Shown: positions 34,385 to 43,421 of the stretch, piece by piece | How positions within the stretch are numbered: the first letter of the stretch is position 1 | How the letters are laid out: every line of letters starts with the position of its first letter | DNA from: Paenibacillus sp. CAA11 | GTDB lineage: Bacteria; Bacillota; Bacilli; Paenibacillales; Paenibacillaceae | Length of the DNA stretch: 64,000 bases | Assembly (NCBI RefSeq): GCF_003060825.1 | Contig: NZ_CP028922.1 | Coordinates: 511,001-575,000 of the forward strand | Direction: 5' to 3' | The notes under the pieces: model-generated | The model's database searches: none | What the model was told of the DNA's origin: nothing | The model's input: the letters and a program-made list of their open reading frames with translations, nothing else | Position numbers and translations under genes: made by a program

Positions 34385-35120
34385 CACGATTTCCTTGATC
34401 ATGAATCACCGTTCGATACGTAAATATAAGGAGACGCCCGTTAGCCAGGAGCTGCTGGAGCGCATTGTGGCTGCCGGACAAATGGCATCCAGCTCAAGCC
34501 ATGTCCAGGCCTACAGCGTAGTTGCGGTAACGGACCCTGCAAAGAAGGAGAAGCTGGCCGAGCTTTGCGGCGGGCAGGCTTATGTGCGTGATTGCCCTAC
34601 CTTCCTCGTGTGGTGCGCTGATTTGCATCGTCTGAAGAAGGCAGCCGAGCAGCACATGCCCGAGCTTGAGACATACGAGGATACTACAGAGAGCTTCATT
34701 ATTGCTACGGTGGATACAGCTCTTGCAGCCCAGAATGCAGCTGTAGCCGCAGAATCGCTGGGTCTGGGCATCGTCTATATTGGAGGTATCCGCAACCGGA
34801 TCGCCGAGGTATCCGAGCTGCTTGGACTGCCAGAACTGGTCTATCCGGTCTTCGGCATGTGCCTGGGATATCCGGATCAAGAGCCGGGCCTCCGTCCGCG
34901 CCTGCCGCTGAAGGCGGTGCTTCATATGGAAGGGTACGATGCTGACGAGGCGGATCGGGAGCTGGAAGCTTATGATGAGACCATGGTCCGTTATATTACC
35001 GAGCGGACGAGTGGTGAGCGAACTGCACCTTGGACCCAGCTGATGGCGGACAAGCTGAGTAAGCCGGCTCGGCTTCATATGCGGGAGTTCTTGAAGCAGA
35101 AGGGATTTGAACTGAAGTAA
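34377..35120 (+). CDS. NADPH-dependent nitroreductase (NfsA/NfrA type)
   Basis: 247 residues of the oxygen-insensitive nitroreductase family: RSIRKYKETPV binds FMN phosphate, then MASSSSHVQAYS, AAVAAESLGLGIVYIGGIRN and the C-terminal FRP-like tail. It reduces nitro, quinone or flavin substrates with NADPH. It overlaps the TetR gene by eight bases and is likely part of a detoxification unit under that repressor. Confidence 0.9.
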   Translation: MNDTISLIMNHRSIRKYKETPVSQELLERIVAAGQMASSSSHVQAYSVVAVTDPAKKEKLAELCGGQAYVRDCPTFLVWCADLHRLKKAAEQHMPELETYEDTTESFIIATVDTALAAQNAAVAAESLGLGIVYIGGIRNRIAEVSELLGLPELVYPVFGMCLGYPDQEPGLRPRLPLKAVLHMEGYDADEADRELEAYDETMVRYITERTSGERTAPWTQLMADKLSKPARLHMREFLKQKGFELK

Positions 35121-35308
35121 GGAGAGAAGCATCGGTTATTCCGTTAAAGCGGGAGCATGTTCAATGAAGACCTGCTTTTCGGAGGTTTCAATTTCCTTGG
35201 GGATATCCCTTTAGGGGCAGCAGCTAAATCCTCCGTCTTATCCTTCGGTCATCAGGGTATGCTATAATGGACAGACAGCGTTGTTGATTTGGAGAAAGGG
35301 AGCTTAGC

Positions 35309-35845
35309 GTGAAGAATAAGAAAAATTTGATAAATAGAATTTACCGTGCCTTTAAGCTCAACATCTTCCGTCTGTTTCGCACCCCGGGCGGGGTAAAGAA
35401 GATGTCGCTAGGCTTCTCGCTCGGATTCGGCATGGAGATGATCGTGATCTCCAGCGCCTGCCTGGTGTATTTGATTTTTTATCCGGTAGTGAAGCTGGCG
35501 GGAGGCTCTGTGCCTGCTGCGGTTATCGGCAATGTCATTGGCAAACTGACCTTCCTGCCGATTATCCTGATGCCTTTTGCCAAGAAGCTGGGCGAGTGGG
35601 TTTATCCATCCAGTTCCAGCGCACAACGAATACAGGAAGTATCTCTGCTTGATATTTTCAAGGGTGATTTTTCGGCAGTCGGTTCCATTTTGCATGGAGG
35701 ACTGCATATATTGATCGGAATGAGTATTTTCGGTGCGGTGCTTGGTGTTATATCGTATTATGTTATCCAGTTCTTCTACCACAGAACGGCCAAGCGGCGG
35801 CAGGCCAAGCGCAGAAGAAAATACGTTTTATCCGAAACAGCCTAA
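35309..35845 (+). CDS. DUF2062 membrane protein
   Basis: 178 residues. It has a basic N-terminus, a DUF2062 core with two or three membrane helices (SLGFSLGFGMEM; VIGNVIGKLTFLPIILMPF), another helix at ~135-158 and a very basic C-terminal tail (RTAKRRQAKRRRK). The start is GTG 35309 behind GGAGAAAGGGAG. The function of the family is not established. Confidence 0.8.
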   Translation: MKNKKNLINRIYRAFKLNIFRLFRTPGGVKKMSLGFSLGFGMEMIVISSACLVYLIFYPVVKLAGGSVPAAVIGNVIGKLTFLPIILMPFAKKLGEWVYPSSSSAQRIQEVSLLDIFKGDFSAVGSILHGGLHILIGMSIFGAVLGVISYYVIQFFYHRTAKRRQAKRRRKYVLSETA

Positions 35846-35855
35846 AGAAGAGAAG

Positions 35856-35903
35856 AAGCCCCCGGATCCGTTTGCAACAAGCGGATTCGGAGGCTTTTAT
35901 TTT
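35856..35903. terminator. bidirectional terminator between the DUF2062 and yesN-like genes
   Basis: AAGCC-CCGGATCCG pairs with CGGATTCGG-AGGCTT around an 11-nt loop, followed by TTATTTTT. It lies between convergent genes. Confidence 0.85.
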
Positions 35904-35907
35904 TATG

Positions 35908-37473
35908 TCAGGGATGCATCTGCTGTCTAACCGCATACTTGCTGCGGTATTCTTCTGCCGAAATTCCCTCAAGCTCACGAAATACCCTATGGAATTGTTT
36001 GACCTGCTCAAAGCCGACCCTTGCGCTGATTTCATAAACCTTGAGCCGGCTGTTCTCCAATAGCCGCTTGGCCTCCGCAATTCGAACCTTTTTCAGGTAC
36101 ATGACAAAACTTTCTCCTGTGTATTCTTTGAAGGCTTGGCTGAAATAAGTGTAATTCAGAGAGATGTGGTTCGAGACAATCGCCATGTTCAGATTTTTGT
36201 TGAAGTGCTCGTGAATGAACTTCACGGCCTTTTCCATCTCAGGCTGTGGCTGATCCTCACGGTGCACCGATCTCATTTGCTGGATATACTCGCTCAGCCG
36301 CAGCATCAGCCGCAAGGTCTGCTGATAATACTCATAGAGCGTGCGGAACCGGTAGAGGTTCTCTGATTGCTTATACTGCTTGAGCACGTCTTCTGCGGCA
36401 TTTCCGAATTCAAGAAAGGCTTGATCGAAGACGATCCGGTTCACCTGGGTGCTGATCTCCTCAAGATAAGCGATATCATAATCCGGCTTGCGCCCCGTAT
36501 ACAGGAGCTCATGCCAGAGTGATGAGATTTCATGATCACGGCCGGTTCCGAGCATATTGAACAGCCTACGGATTGCTTCAAGAGGGATACTGTAAGCCCG
36601 CGTATGGTTCTTAATATGATCATAGTAAAATAAGGCCGGACATGCTGGCTCCTGCAGCAGACTATACTTGATCGCTGCTTTTGCTTGTTTATAGCCTTCT
36701 TTAAAGGCTTGAATGCGGAAAATCTGCTCGCTGACGCCAATAATGAAGTCAGGGTACACCGCAGCCTCAAGGGCTGACTTTAGGCGCAGCGCTTCCTGAT
36801 GTCCTTGGACAGGGAAGGTCAGGTGCCCGTCAGCGTCCACAACATAAGCGGGCTGCTCGGAGTCCCTAAGCTGTGCCAGAATCTCAAGGGCCTGGTGCTC
36901 CTTGATTCGCTCTCCAGGCAGCTTGAGGATACAGACCGCATATCCGGAAGAGTGAGGGGGAAGCCCAAGCTCCTGTTGCAGCTTCGCTGCGGCTAGTTCG
37001 TCCAGCTCTTCTTCTCCCAGAAGGCGAAGGAGCTGGAGACAGCGCATCTGCTGGCGATCTTCACGAATATGCGCAAGCTTATCCTGAACCTGCTGGTCGC
37101 GCTGCAGCTCAGCTTCACTTCGCTCCATCGCCCGGAAGAGCTCTTCACGCACGATGGGCTTCAGCAGATATTCCTTGATCTGATAAGGAATAGCCGCCTT
37201 AGCATAAGCAAAGTCATCATACCCGCTCAGGATGATGATCGCGGCTGTGCTGCCGCATTCCCGGATGGAGCGGATCAGGGCTAATCCATCCATACCGGGC
37301 ATCCTGATATCTGTAATGATCATGTCAGGCTGTTCGCGTCTCACTAGGCTTAAGGCTTCTTCCCCGTTAGAAGCATGGAGGAAGCTGTATTGCCTTGGGA
37401 ATTGTCGGCTAAGGATCGACGCCAGGCCAAGCCGGATATTCTTCTCATCATCTACGATTAACAGTTTACGCAT
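35908..37473 (-). CDS. AraC-type response regulator (YesN-like)
   Basis: 521 residues. The N-terminal receiver has phospho-acceptor Asp55 (IITDIRMPGMDG). A ~270-residue linker follows, then two C-terminal AraC helix-turn-helix motifs (ISLNYTYFSQAFKEYTGESF; VGFEQVKQFHRVFRELEGIS). It pairs with the upstream YesM-like kinase, whose gene overlaps it by eight bases. It likely activates the lplBCA-type transporter genes in response to an extracellular saccharide. Confidence 0.92.
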   Translation of the reverse strand: MRKLLIVDDEKNIRLGLASILSRQFPRQYSFLHASNGEEALSLVRREQPDMIITDIRMPGMDGLALIRSIRECGSTAAIIILSGYDDFAYAKAAIPYQIKEYLLKPIVREELFRAMERSEAELQRDQQVQDKLAHIREDRQQMRCLQLLRLLGEEELDELAAAKLQQELGLPPHSSGYAVCILKLPGERIKEHQALEILAQLRDSEQPAYVVDADGHLTFPVQGHQEALRLKSALEAAVYPDFIIGVSEQIFRIQAFKEGYKQAKAAIKYSLLQEPACPALFYYDHIKNHTRAYSIPLEAIRRLFNMLGTGRDHEISSLWHELLYTGRKPDYDIAYLEEISTQVNRIVFDQAFLEFGNAAEDVLKQYKQSENLYRFRTLYEYYQQTLRLMLRLSEYIQQMRSVHREDQPQPEMEKAVKFIHEHFNKNLNMAIVSNHISLNYTYFSQAFKEYTGESFVMYLKKVRIAEAKRLLENSRLKVYEISARVGFEQVKQFHRVFRELEGISAEEYRSKYAVRQQMHP

Positions 37474-39376
37474 GCGGAGCTCCTCCCTTAAGCATTCGAT
37501 AAGGAACCGTAACGATCACTCGGGTCCATGAGCCTTCTTCACTTTCCAGCCGCAGCCCGCAGCCATAGCCATAAGTCATCTCGATCCGCTGATGTACGTT
37601 AGACAGGCCGATACCATGCCCGCTGCCTGTCATCGTCTCTCCGGCAGGGGGCGGGCCGGGTGGATGGGTGGCTTGCCGCTGCCGGATAGCCAGGTTGAGC
37701 TGGTCCAGCCGCTGCGGAGCTATGCCCGCTCCGTTATCGGTCAATGTCAGGATCAGGACGTCCCCCTCGACATGAGCCAGCGCTGTAATTCGCAGACTGG
37801 CTCTGCCGGGGCCTGTGCGGCGCCCATGCTTCATCGCGTTCTCCACAATCGGCTGAAGCGTCATCTTCAGCAGCTCCTGGTCGGCATAAGGAGTAAGGGC
37901 TGACGTATCCAGCTCCGTCTGATCGTCAAACCGCAAATTCATCAAGGCAACAAAATGATGCAGATGATCGAGTTCATCGCCAAGCTTCGTGAATTCGCTC
38001 GTCCACCTCAAGTTATAGCGCATCATGACGCCGAGCGAGGTCAGCGCATCGGAGATGCCGTGCTGCTGTTCAATTTCAGCCAGCATCTTAATATTCTCCA
38101 GCGTATTGTAGAGAAAATGGGAGTCGATCTGGTTCTTCAAGGTGCGAAGCTCGGCCTCCTTGGAGGCCGCTCGCTTATCGACGCCTTCGGCAATCAGGTC
38201 ATTGATCTTGCTGAGCATTTTCCGAAAGTGATGGGCCAGCTCTCCTACCTCGTCCTGACCATATACGGCAATGTTGAAATGGAATTCGCCCTTTCTTACC
38301 TTCTTCATGGATTCACTGAGCAGTCGAAGCTTCTTCAGTATAAGGGACGTAAGTGAATAGGTGGATATAGATAGCAGGGCGAACAGAATCACGTTGACGA
38401 GCAGAATCCAGTTCCGTATCCAGTTAATATCCCGGAAGGCCTGCTCTAGAGAAGTCAGTTGGAGGCTGTAGACTCCGAGCCGTTCAATCGGCTGAAAAAC
38501 CGCAAGATATGAAGCCCCATGATCGGAGAACTGGAAGCTTCCAGAACCCTTCGTGAGCTGAGCTTTAAGCTTGGATGTCAGCACTTCAAGCTGTAAACCT
38601 AGAGCCTGCCAAAAGGCTGTGTTGGCGTTATAGAAGAGCCTTCCTTCCTGGTCCATCACAAGCATCTGCGATTGCCGGTCCCCGGATTGCTGGAACGTAT
38701 TGGGGAAGAAGCGGGCGAGCGGCATATCCACCTGGAGAATTCCGGCGTGCTGGTCTTTAGGATATTCAATTTCCCGCAGCAGGGACAGCTTAGGGACGGC
38801 ATCAAGCTTTTTGGAGGCATTCTCCTGAAGAGGATCGATATCTGACAGCTCAAAGCTCCACATCTCCTGTCGGTTTAACCGCAGGGCCCCCTCATACCAG
38901 GGCTTGGATTGGATTCGGCTTTCCCGCAGGAAAATCGGCCAGATCTCAGGGGTTTTATTGCCGTTCATATAAACCCGGATATGCTCCAGATTTGGATTGT
39001 TAAATTGAATCTGTTGGATAGCGCTGTATACCGAATCCTTAAATTCAATTAAATCGGCTGTGCTTGTTTCCGATGATCGGTCTAGGTAGTACAGCATCTC
39101 TTTATTGGAGAGCGTCAGCTGGGCCGAGCGTTCCATTGTTTCGATATTCAGCTTGACGCTGATGGCCTCGATTTCCAGCCCCTTCTGGCCCTTTTTGACC
39201 AGGTCCTCAATGTAAGAGTTCTTCAGTTCTCTGAAAATCCATAACGAGACGAGGAAGGTAGGGATCAGAATAATGATGATATAGGAGAGGAAGAGACGTC
39301 GCTGGATGGACAGTCTTTCCAGCCATCCGAGCAGCCGTCTCCACCAGGAGGATGGCCGGTTAAACATAAGGATCAC
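37466..39376 (-). CDS. sensor histidine kinase (YesM-like)
   Basis: 636 residues. TM1 is at ~30-50, then a large extracellular sensor region, TM2 at ~300-320, HAMP, and a His_kinase domain with the phospho-acceptor motif QIDSHFLYNTLENIKML. The HATPase domain has VENAMKHG, DNGAG and GHGIGLSNVHQRI. This is the 5TM-independent YesM/LytS-like class common next to Paenibacillus sugar transporters. It is translationally coupled to the downstream response regulator. A hairpin separates it from the solute-binding gene. Confidence 0.92.
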   Translation of the reverse strand: MILMFNRPSSWWRRLLGWLERLSIQRRLFLSYIIIILIPTFLVSLWIFRELKNSYIEDLVKKGQKGLEIEAISVKLNIETMERSAQLTLSNKEMLYYLDRSSETSTADLIEFKDSVYSAIQQIQFNNPNLEHIRVYMNGNKTPEIWPIFLRESRIQSKPWYEGALRLNRQEMWSFELSDIDPLQENASKKLDAVPKLSLLREIEYPKDQHAGILQVDMPLARFFPNTFQQSGDRQSQMLVMDQEGRLFYNANTAFWQALGLQLEVLTSKLKAQLTKGSGSFQFSDHGASYLAVFQPIERLGVYSLQLTSLEQAFRDINWIRNWILLVNVILFALLSISTYSLTSLILKKLRLLSESMKKVRKGEFHFNIAVYGQDEVGELAHHFRKMLSKINDLIAEGVDKRAASKEAELRTLKNQIDSHFLYNTLENIKMLAEIEQQHGISDALTSLGVMMRYNLRWTSEFTKLGDELDHLHHFVALMNLRFDDQTELDTSALTPYADQELLKMTLQPIVENAMKHGRRTGPGRASLRITALAHVEGDVLILTLTDNGAGIAPQRLDQLNLAIRQRQATHPPGPPPAGETMTGSGHGIGLSNVHQRIEMTYGYGCGLRLESEEGSWTRVIVTVPYRMLKGGAPHA

Positions 39377-39418
39377 TTCCTAGGTTAGAAGGTGCTAAGT
39401 CTCTTTATTAAAATTATA

Positions 39419-39458
39419 AAGCTCAAAAAACCCAAAGGGAAATGGGTTTTTTGAGCTT
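39419..39458 (-). terminator. hairpin between the solute-binding and kinase genes
   Basis: AAGCTCAAAAAACCCA pairs fully with TGGGTTTTTTGAGCTT around an 8-nt loop. It lies inside an otherwise same-strand gene run, so it likely reduces read-through from abundant transporter mRNA into the sensor genes. Confidence 0.65.
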
Positions 39459-39490
39459 GCCATCCTTCAAAGGGACCGATGTGCATAAGG

Positions 39491-41161
39491 TTATTTTGCA
39501 ACACCCTCTAGTTTGGCTCTATTCTTTTCCAGCTTCTTCTGTTGGAATTCTTGGACAAGCTTGTAGCCATTCTTGTCGCGCTTCTCCAGGAATTCGGCAA
39601 AGGCTTGATCGAAATCGGCATCTGATTTGCTTAAGAGCAGTTTCGGAAGCGTCTTGCTCCATAGCTGGTCATTCTTCGTCTTGGCGATACCCTCCTTGGA
39701 GTTGCCTGTCGGGTTGATATCTTCGAACTCCGAGAAGCTGTGCGTTTTGCCCTTAGTCCAGTCCTCCGGTTGTTTGAAAGGCGCAATACTAGGCGGGGCC
39801 CAGGTTAGACTTAAGTTTGTGTCCTGCATCATCCAGAACGTATAGGAAGCTCCGTATTTCTTGTCGAAGGACGAACGGTCGCTGTTGAGCAGCTTGAGCA
39901 CCTCGGGTTTAAACTGATCCTTGCCATCAATGGTGTCATAGGTTACGCCCTTCTCGCCGAGGTACAGATCCTTATTGCCTTCCTCGCTGATCAGATAGCT
40001 TAGGAACTGGATGGCCCGCTTCTTGTCCTTGGCTTTCTTCGAGATGAGGGTCACGGTCCAACCGGAAATGCCCGGGCCGGCAAGCGTAGGCGGCTCCAGC
40101 TTGGAATTCGCCGGTCCGTCGACTGCGATGTAGACCGAATTTGGATCATTGGCGTACAGGGCATTCTGTTGTGGAGCCATATCGCTGCGCTGGTACAGCA
40201 TAGCGAAATAGCGGCCTTGTGAAATCTTCTCCTCCATTTGCGGGCGTTTGTCGATGAAGATGTCCTTCGAGAGCAGCCCCTCCTCATTCGCTTGACGAAG
40301 CGTCTTCAGCCATTTGACATATTCGGGATCGGTAGAGCGGTCATACAGCTTGCCGTCCTTCTCGTAAGGAATGGCAAGGAAGTTCTGCAGGTAGCCTTCC
40401 AGAGAGTAGTTGCCCGTATCTGTGAATTCATGAAGACCGAGTGGGATGAGCGGCTGACCATTTACGTCCGGAAACTTCTCCTTGGCTGCTTTCAGAGCGG
40501 CCAGGAAGCCTTCAGGCGTCCGCATATCCGGCTTACCCAGCGCTTCATACATATCCTTGCGAACCATGAAGGTCTGGTTGGAAGTATACTTACTTGAGTA
40601 TTTCTTGAAATCCTTCGGTGAAGCGGAGGAGTTCGGATAAGCATACACGTTGCCGTCCTCTTGAGTATACCAAGCTAGTTTTGCGGGGTCTGCAACCTTA
40701 TAGAAATAAGGATCATATTCATCCGCCAGCTTGTTCAGCGGTTCGACGAGTCCGCCTTCGATCATGGATTTCACACCGTCCGCATTAAAGGCGAGCGTAA
40801 TGAAATCCGGCAGGCTACCTGAAGCAATCATCGTATTCAGCTTCTCGTTCTCATTGCCTGCAGGGACGATGAAGTTAACGCTCACCCCCGTTTTCTTGGT
40901 AATGTACTTAGAGGTGGCGTCGCCTCCCCATTTGTTGGCGAACCAGGAGAAATTCATATACCAGTCGAAGGTGATGGGAGAAATATCATTCTTCCAGTTT
41001 GGCTGATCGCTAGAGAGCGGAGCAGCCGGGCTGCTGCTGGTATCCCCGGATTGCGGCTCTTGGCCATTGCTGTTCTTCGATCCGGAACAGGCCGTTAAGC
41101 TGAGCAGCAGGGTGAGGGTAAGTGACCAGATAAGCATATGACGAGCTTTTTTCTTTATCAT
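39491..41161 (-). CDS. lplA: oligosaccharide ABC transporter solute-binding lipoprotein (LplA type)
   Basis: 556 residues. The signal peptide ends in lipobox LSLTAC-S (Cys25), followed by a Ser/Gly/Gln-rich linker and a large binding domain of the LplA/AlgQ-like class common in Paenibacillus. ATG 41161 is preferred over a longer frame from 41245 because AAAGGGGCG lies just before it and the signal peptide begins there. It captures an unidentified saccharide for the LplB/LplC-type permeases. The gene symbol reflects family only. Confidence 0.88.
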   Translation of the reverse strand: MIKKKARHMLIWSLTLTLLLSLTACSGSKNSNGQEPQSGDTSSSPAAPLSSDQPNWKNDISPITFDWYMNFSWFANKWGGDATSKYITKKTGVSVNFIVPAGNENEKLNTMIASGSLPDFITLAFNADGVKSMIEGGLVEPLNKLADEYDPYFYKVADPAKLAWYTQEDGNVYAYPNSSASPKDFKKYSSKYTSNQTFMVRKDMYEALGKPDMRTPEGFLAALKAAKEKFPDVNGQPLIPLGLHEFTDTGNYSLEGYLQNFLAIPYEKDGKLYDRSTDPEYVKWLKTLRQANEEGLLSKDIFIDKRPQMEEKISQGRYFAMLYQRSDMAPQQNALYANDPNSVYIAVDGPANSKLEPPTLAGPGISGWTVTLISKKAKDKKRAIQFLSYLISEEGNKDLYLGEKGVTYDTIDGKDQFKPEVLKLLNSDRSSFDKKYGASYTFWMMQDTNLSLTWAPPSIAPFKQPEDWTKGKTHSFSEFEDINPTGNSKEGIAKTKNDQLWSKTLPKLLLSKSDADFDQAFAEFLEKRDKNGYKLVQEFQQKKLEKNRAKLEGVAK

Positions 41162-41257
41162 TGTCTTCGCCCCTTTAATTTGGTAATAACTTATGAAGAA
41201 CCTCTGGTCTGCCGGGTTGGCAGCGGCAAGAGGATGAAGCCGCAATAGTCAAGGATA

Positions 41258-42145
41258 TCAGCCCTTGATGGACCCGATCAGCATGCCCTTCACAAAGTAT
41301 TTTTGCAGGAAGGGATAAACCAGCACGATCGGCAGGGTCGTGACGACCATCGTGGCCAGCTTGATGGATTGAGACGTTACATTCTTGTTGATGCCTCCCG
41401 GCATACTGGCAGCCATCTGGTTGGAGCTGGACTCGGCGACCACCCTGTAGAGATAAGTCTGAATAGGTTGAAGATCCATTTCATTGATAAATATCATTCC
41501 GGTAAAATAGTCGTTCCACTGGTACACCCCGTGGAACAAGGCGATAGTAGCTACAACTGGCATAGAGACTGGAATGATGATGCGCAGGAAGATACCCAGA
41601 TCGTTTGCGCCATCTATTTCCGCGGCCTCCTCCAGTCCGGAGGGAATCTCGCGAAAGAATGAAACGAAGATAATCAGGTCGAAAAAGCTGAACATGGCGG
41701 GAATGATGTACACCAGGAAGTTGTCCAGTAGATGGAGGTCGCGAATGACCAGGAAATAAGGGATCAAACCGCCGCCAAAGAACATGGTGATGGTTCCGAT
41801 GAACATGTAGATCTTCCTGCCGATCAGCTGTTTCCTTGAAAAAGCGTAAGCCACCATTGCCGTGAAAAAGACATGAATCAGTGTGCCAAGGACGGTCTTG
41901 GCAACCGTAACCCCCATGGCGGTCATGATGCCGCTGCTCTCAAATACGGCTCTATAGCTGTCAAGGCTAAGGATTCTTGGCCACCAGTAGATTCCTCCGC
42001 GCATGGCGTCCTGGCCATCATTAAGCGAATTGACCAGTACATACCAGATCGGATAAAGGGTGGCGAAGCAGACGAGCAGCATGAGCACTACATTGAAGGC
42101 GTCAAACACCGATTCCCCTGTCGTTTTACGATTGCGATTCAACAT
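41258..42145 (-). CDS. lplC: sugar ABC transporter permease (LplC/YtcP type)
   Basis: 295 residues, six membrane helices, with the ATPase-docking EAA loop (LEEAAEIDGANDLGIFLRII, residues ~177-196). ATG 42145 is chosen over GTG 42157 because AAGGTGG lies eight bases before it. It is the second permease of the operon. No ATPase is encoded here, so an MsmX-like shared ATPase is expected. Confidence 0.9.
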   Translation of the reverse strand: MLNRNRKTTGESVFDAFNVVLMLLVCFATLYPIWYVLVNSLNDGQDAMRGGIYWWPRILSLDSYRAVFESSGIMTAMGVTVAKTVLGTLIHVFFTAMVAYAFSRKQLIGRKIYMFIGTITMFFGGGLIPYFLVIRDLHLLDNFLVYIIPAMFSFFDLIIFVSFFREIPSGLEEAAEIDGANDLGIFLRIIIPVSMPVVATIALFHGVYQWNDYFTGMIFINEMDLQPIQTYLYRVVAESSSNQMAASMPGGINKNVTSQSIKLATMVVTTLPIVLVYPFLQKYFVKGMLIGSIKG

Positions 42146-42164
42146 CGGGTTAACCACCTTTGGC

Positions 42165-43139
42165 TTAGAATAGGGAAGTATTGTTCAAGCGCTTCGTCAC
42201 GCTGTTGGCAAACAGCAGCAGAATAAGCGCAATGATCGACTTAATCAGCCCCACCGCGGTGGAATAAGAATAACGGCTGCTTAAGAGACCGGTTTGATAG
42301 ACATAGATATCGATGACATTGCTGGCGCTCTCATTGAGGGAGTTGCGTAGCACCAGAATTTGGTCAAAGTTAGAGTTCAGAATACCGCTGACCGCCAAAA
42401 TAAACAGAATGGCTATCGTGCCTCTAATGCAGGGGAGCGTAATGTAACGCATTTTTTGAAACCGTCCGGCTCCGTCAATGGTTGCTGCCTCGTAAAGATC
42501 CGGGGAGACGCCTGCCATAGCTGCCAGGTAGATGATCGCCGACCAGCCCAGCTCCTTCCAGATGTCCGAGGTCACTACAATGGACCAGAAATAACTTGGC
42601 TCGGCCAGAAAGCTGATGGGCTCCTTAATGAGATGGAGGCTGAGCAGGACATTGTTAATAAGTCCGGTCTCGGCCAGCCAGGTCGTCAAAATGCCGCCAA
42701 GGATAACCCAAGATAGGAAGTGGGGGAGGTAAGAAATGGTCTGAACCGCCTTCTTAAACCTCATTGCACGAAGCTCATTCAGGAACAGCGCGAACAGGAT
42801 CGGCAGCGGGAACCCGATGACAAGCTTGATCAAGCTGATGCCAAGGGTGTTGCGAATCACGTTGCCCAGCTCCTCATCCTCGAAGAAGGCCCGGAAGTGC
42901 TCTAGCCCAACCCAGGGGGCATCGGCGATAGAGTGGGTGATCGTATATTCCTTGAACGCGATAATAATGCCGTACATGGGAACATAGCAGAAGACTGCCA
43001 TCCAGACGATGCCGAGCAGTGCCATTACCTGAAGGTATCGCTGTTTGCGGAGCTTCATCAGCCATGATCGGCGTCTCTCTTCCCGGCCCGGAGGAGGGCG
43101 TAAGGGAAGGTCATGCGGGGACTGTGTTTGGACATTCAT
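42165..43139 (-). CDS. lplB: sugar ABC transporter permease (LplB type)
   Basis: 324 residues, six membrane helices, with an EAA loop (YEAATIDGAGRFQKMRYITL). ATG 43139 follows TGGAGG at a good distance, while in-frame ATG 43154 lacks a ribosome site. It is first in the operon, behind a sigma-A-like promoter and a cre-like motif. It forms the membrane channel with the LplC-type permease. Confidence 0.9.
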   Translation of the reverse strand: MNVQTQSPHDLPLRPPPGREERRRSWLMKLRKQRYLQVMALLGIVWMAVFCYVPMYGIIIAFKEYTITHSIADAPWVGLEHFRAFFEDEELGNVIRNTLGISLIKLVIGFPLPILFALFLNELRAMRFKKAVQTISYLPHFLSWVILGGILTTWLAETGLINNVLLSLHLIKEPISFLAEPSYFWSIVVTSDIWKELGWSAIIYLAAMAGVSPDLYEAATIDGAGRFQKMRYITLPCIRGTIAILFILAVSGILNSNFDQILVLRNSLNESASNVIDIYVYQTGLLSSRYSYSTAVGLIKSIIALILLLFANSVTKRLNNTSLF

Positions 43140-43162
43140 AAGACTAGCCTCCATGTTATTAA

Positions 43163-43217
43163 TGTAAGCGCTTCAATAACCGTTTCTATCTTATCCCAGC
43201 AGATGGCCTCTTTGAAA
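43163..43217 (-). promoter_or_regulatory. lplBCA promoter and cre-like site
   Basis: Minus-strand -35 TTTCAA (43212-43217), 18 bp, -10 TAAGAT (43188-43193). Just downstream, TTGAAGCGCTTACA (43163-43176) matches 12 of 14 cre consensus positions, so CcpA repression is likely. Confidence 0.55.
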
Positions 43218-43264
43218 GGGCGCAAATTTTATTTAAGGTTGCAAAATTTCAGGACAGCCCAAAA

Positions 43265-43296
43265 TAACCCCTGCCGGTGAGTAACGGCAGGGGTTA
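43265..43296 (-). terminator. terminator of the thiamine-precursor transport operon
   Basis: TAACCCCTGCCG pairs with CGGCAGGGGTTA around an 8-nt loop. On the minus strand it is followed by TTTTGGG. It lies 126 bp past the ATPase stop. Confidence 0.8.
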
Positions 43297-43328
43297 GGGA
43301 GGAGTCATCGGCACGGCTTTGATCTTGG

Positions 43329-43412
43329 CTTTGGTATGCCTGGTATGCTTGTTACGCCTGGCGTGTCTGGTGTGATTGCAAGTCTGGTGCGTTTGGTATG
43401 TTTGGTGTATCT
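43329..43412. repeat. degenerate ~9-bp repeat tract (TGGTATGTT-like)
   Basis: Units such as TGGTATGCC, TGGTATGCT, TGGTATGTT and TGGTGTATC recur between the ATPase stop and the operon terminator. No convincing frame uses them. Confidence 0.5.
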
Positions 43413-43421
43413 TGAGTCCAG

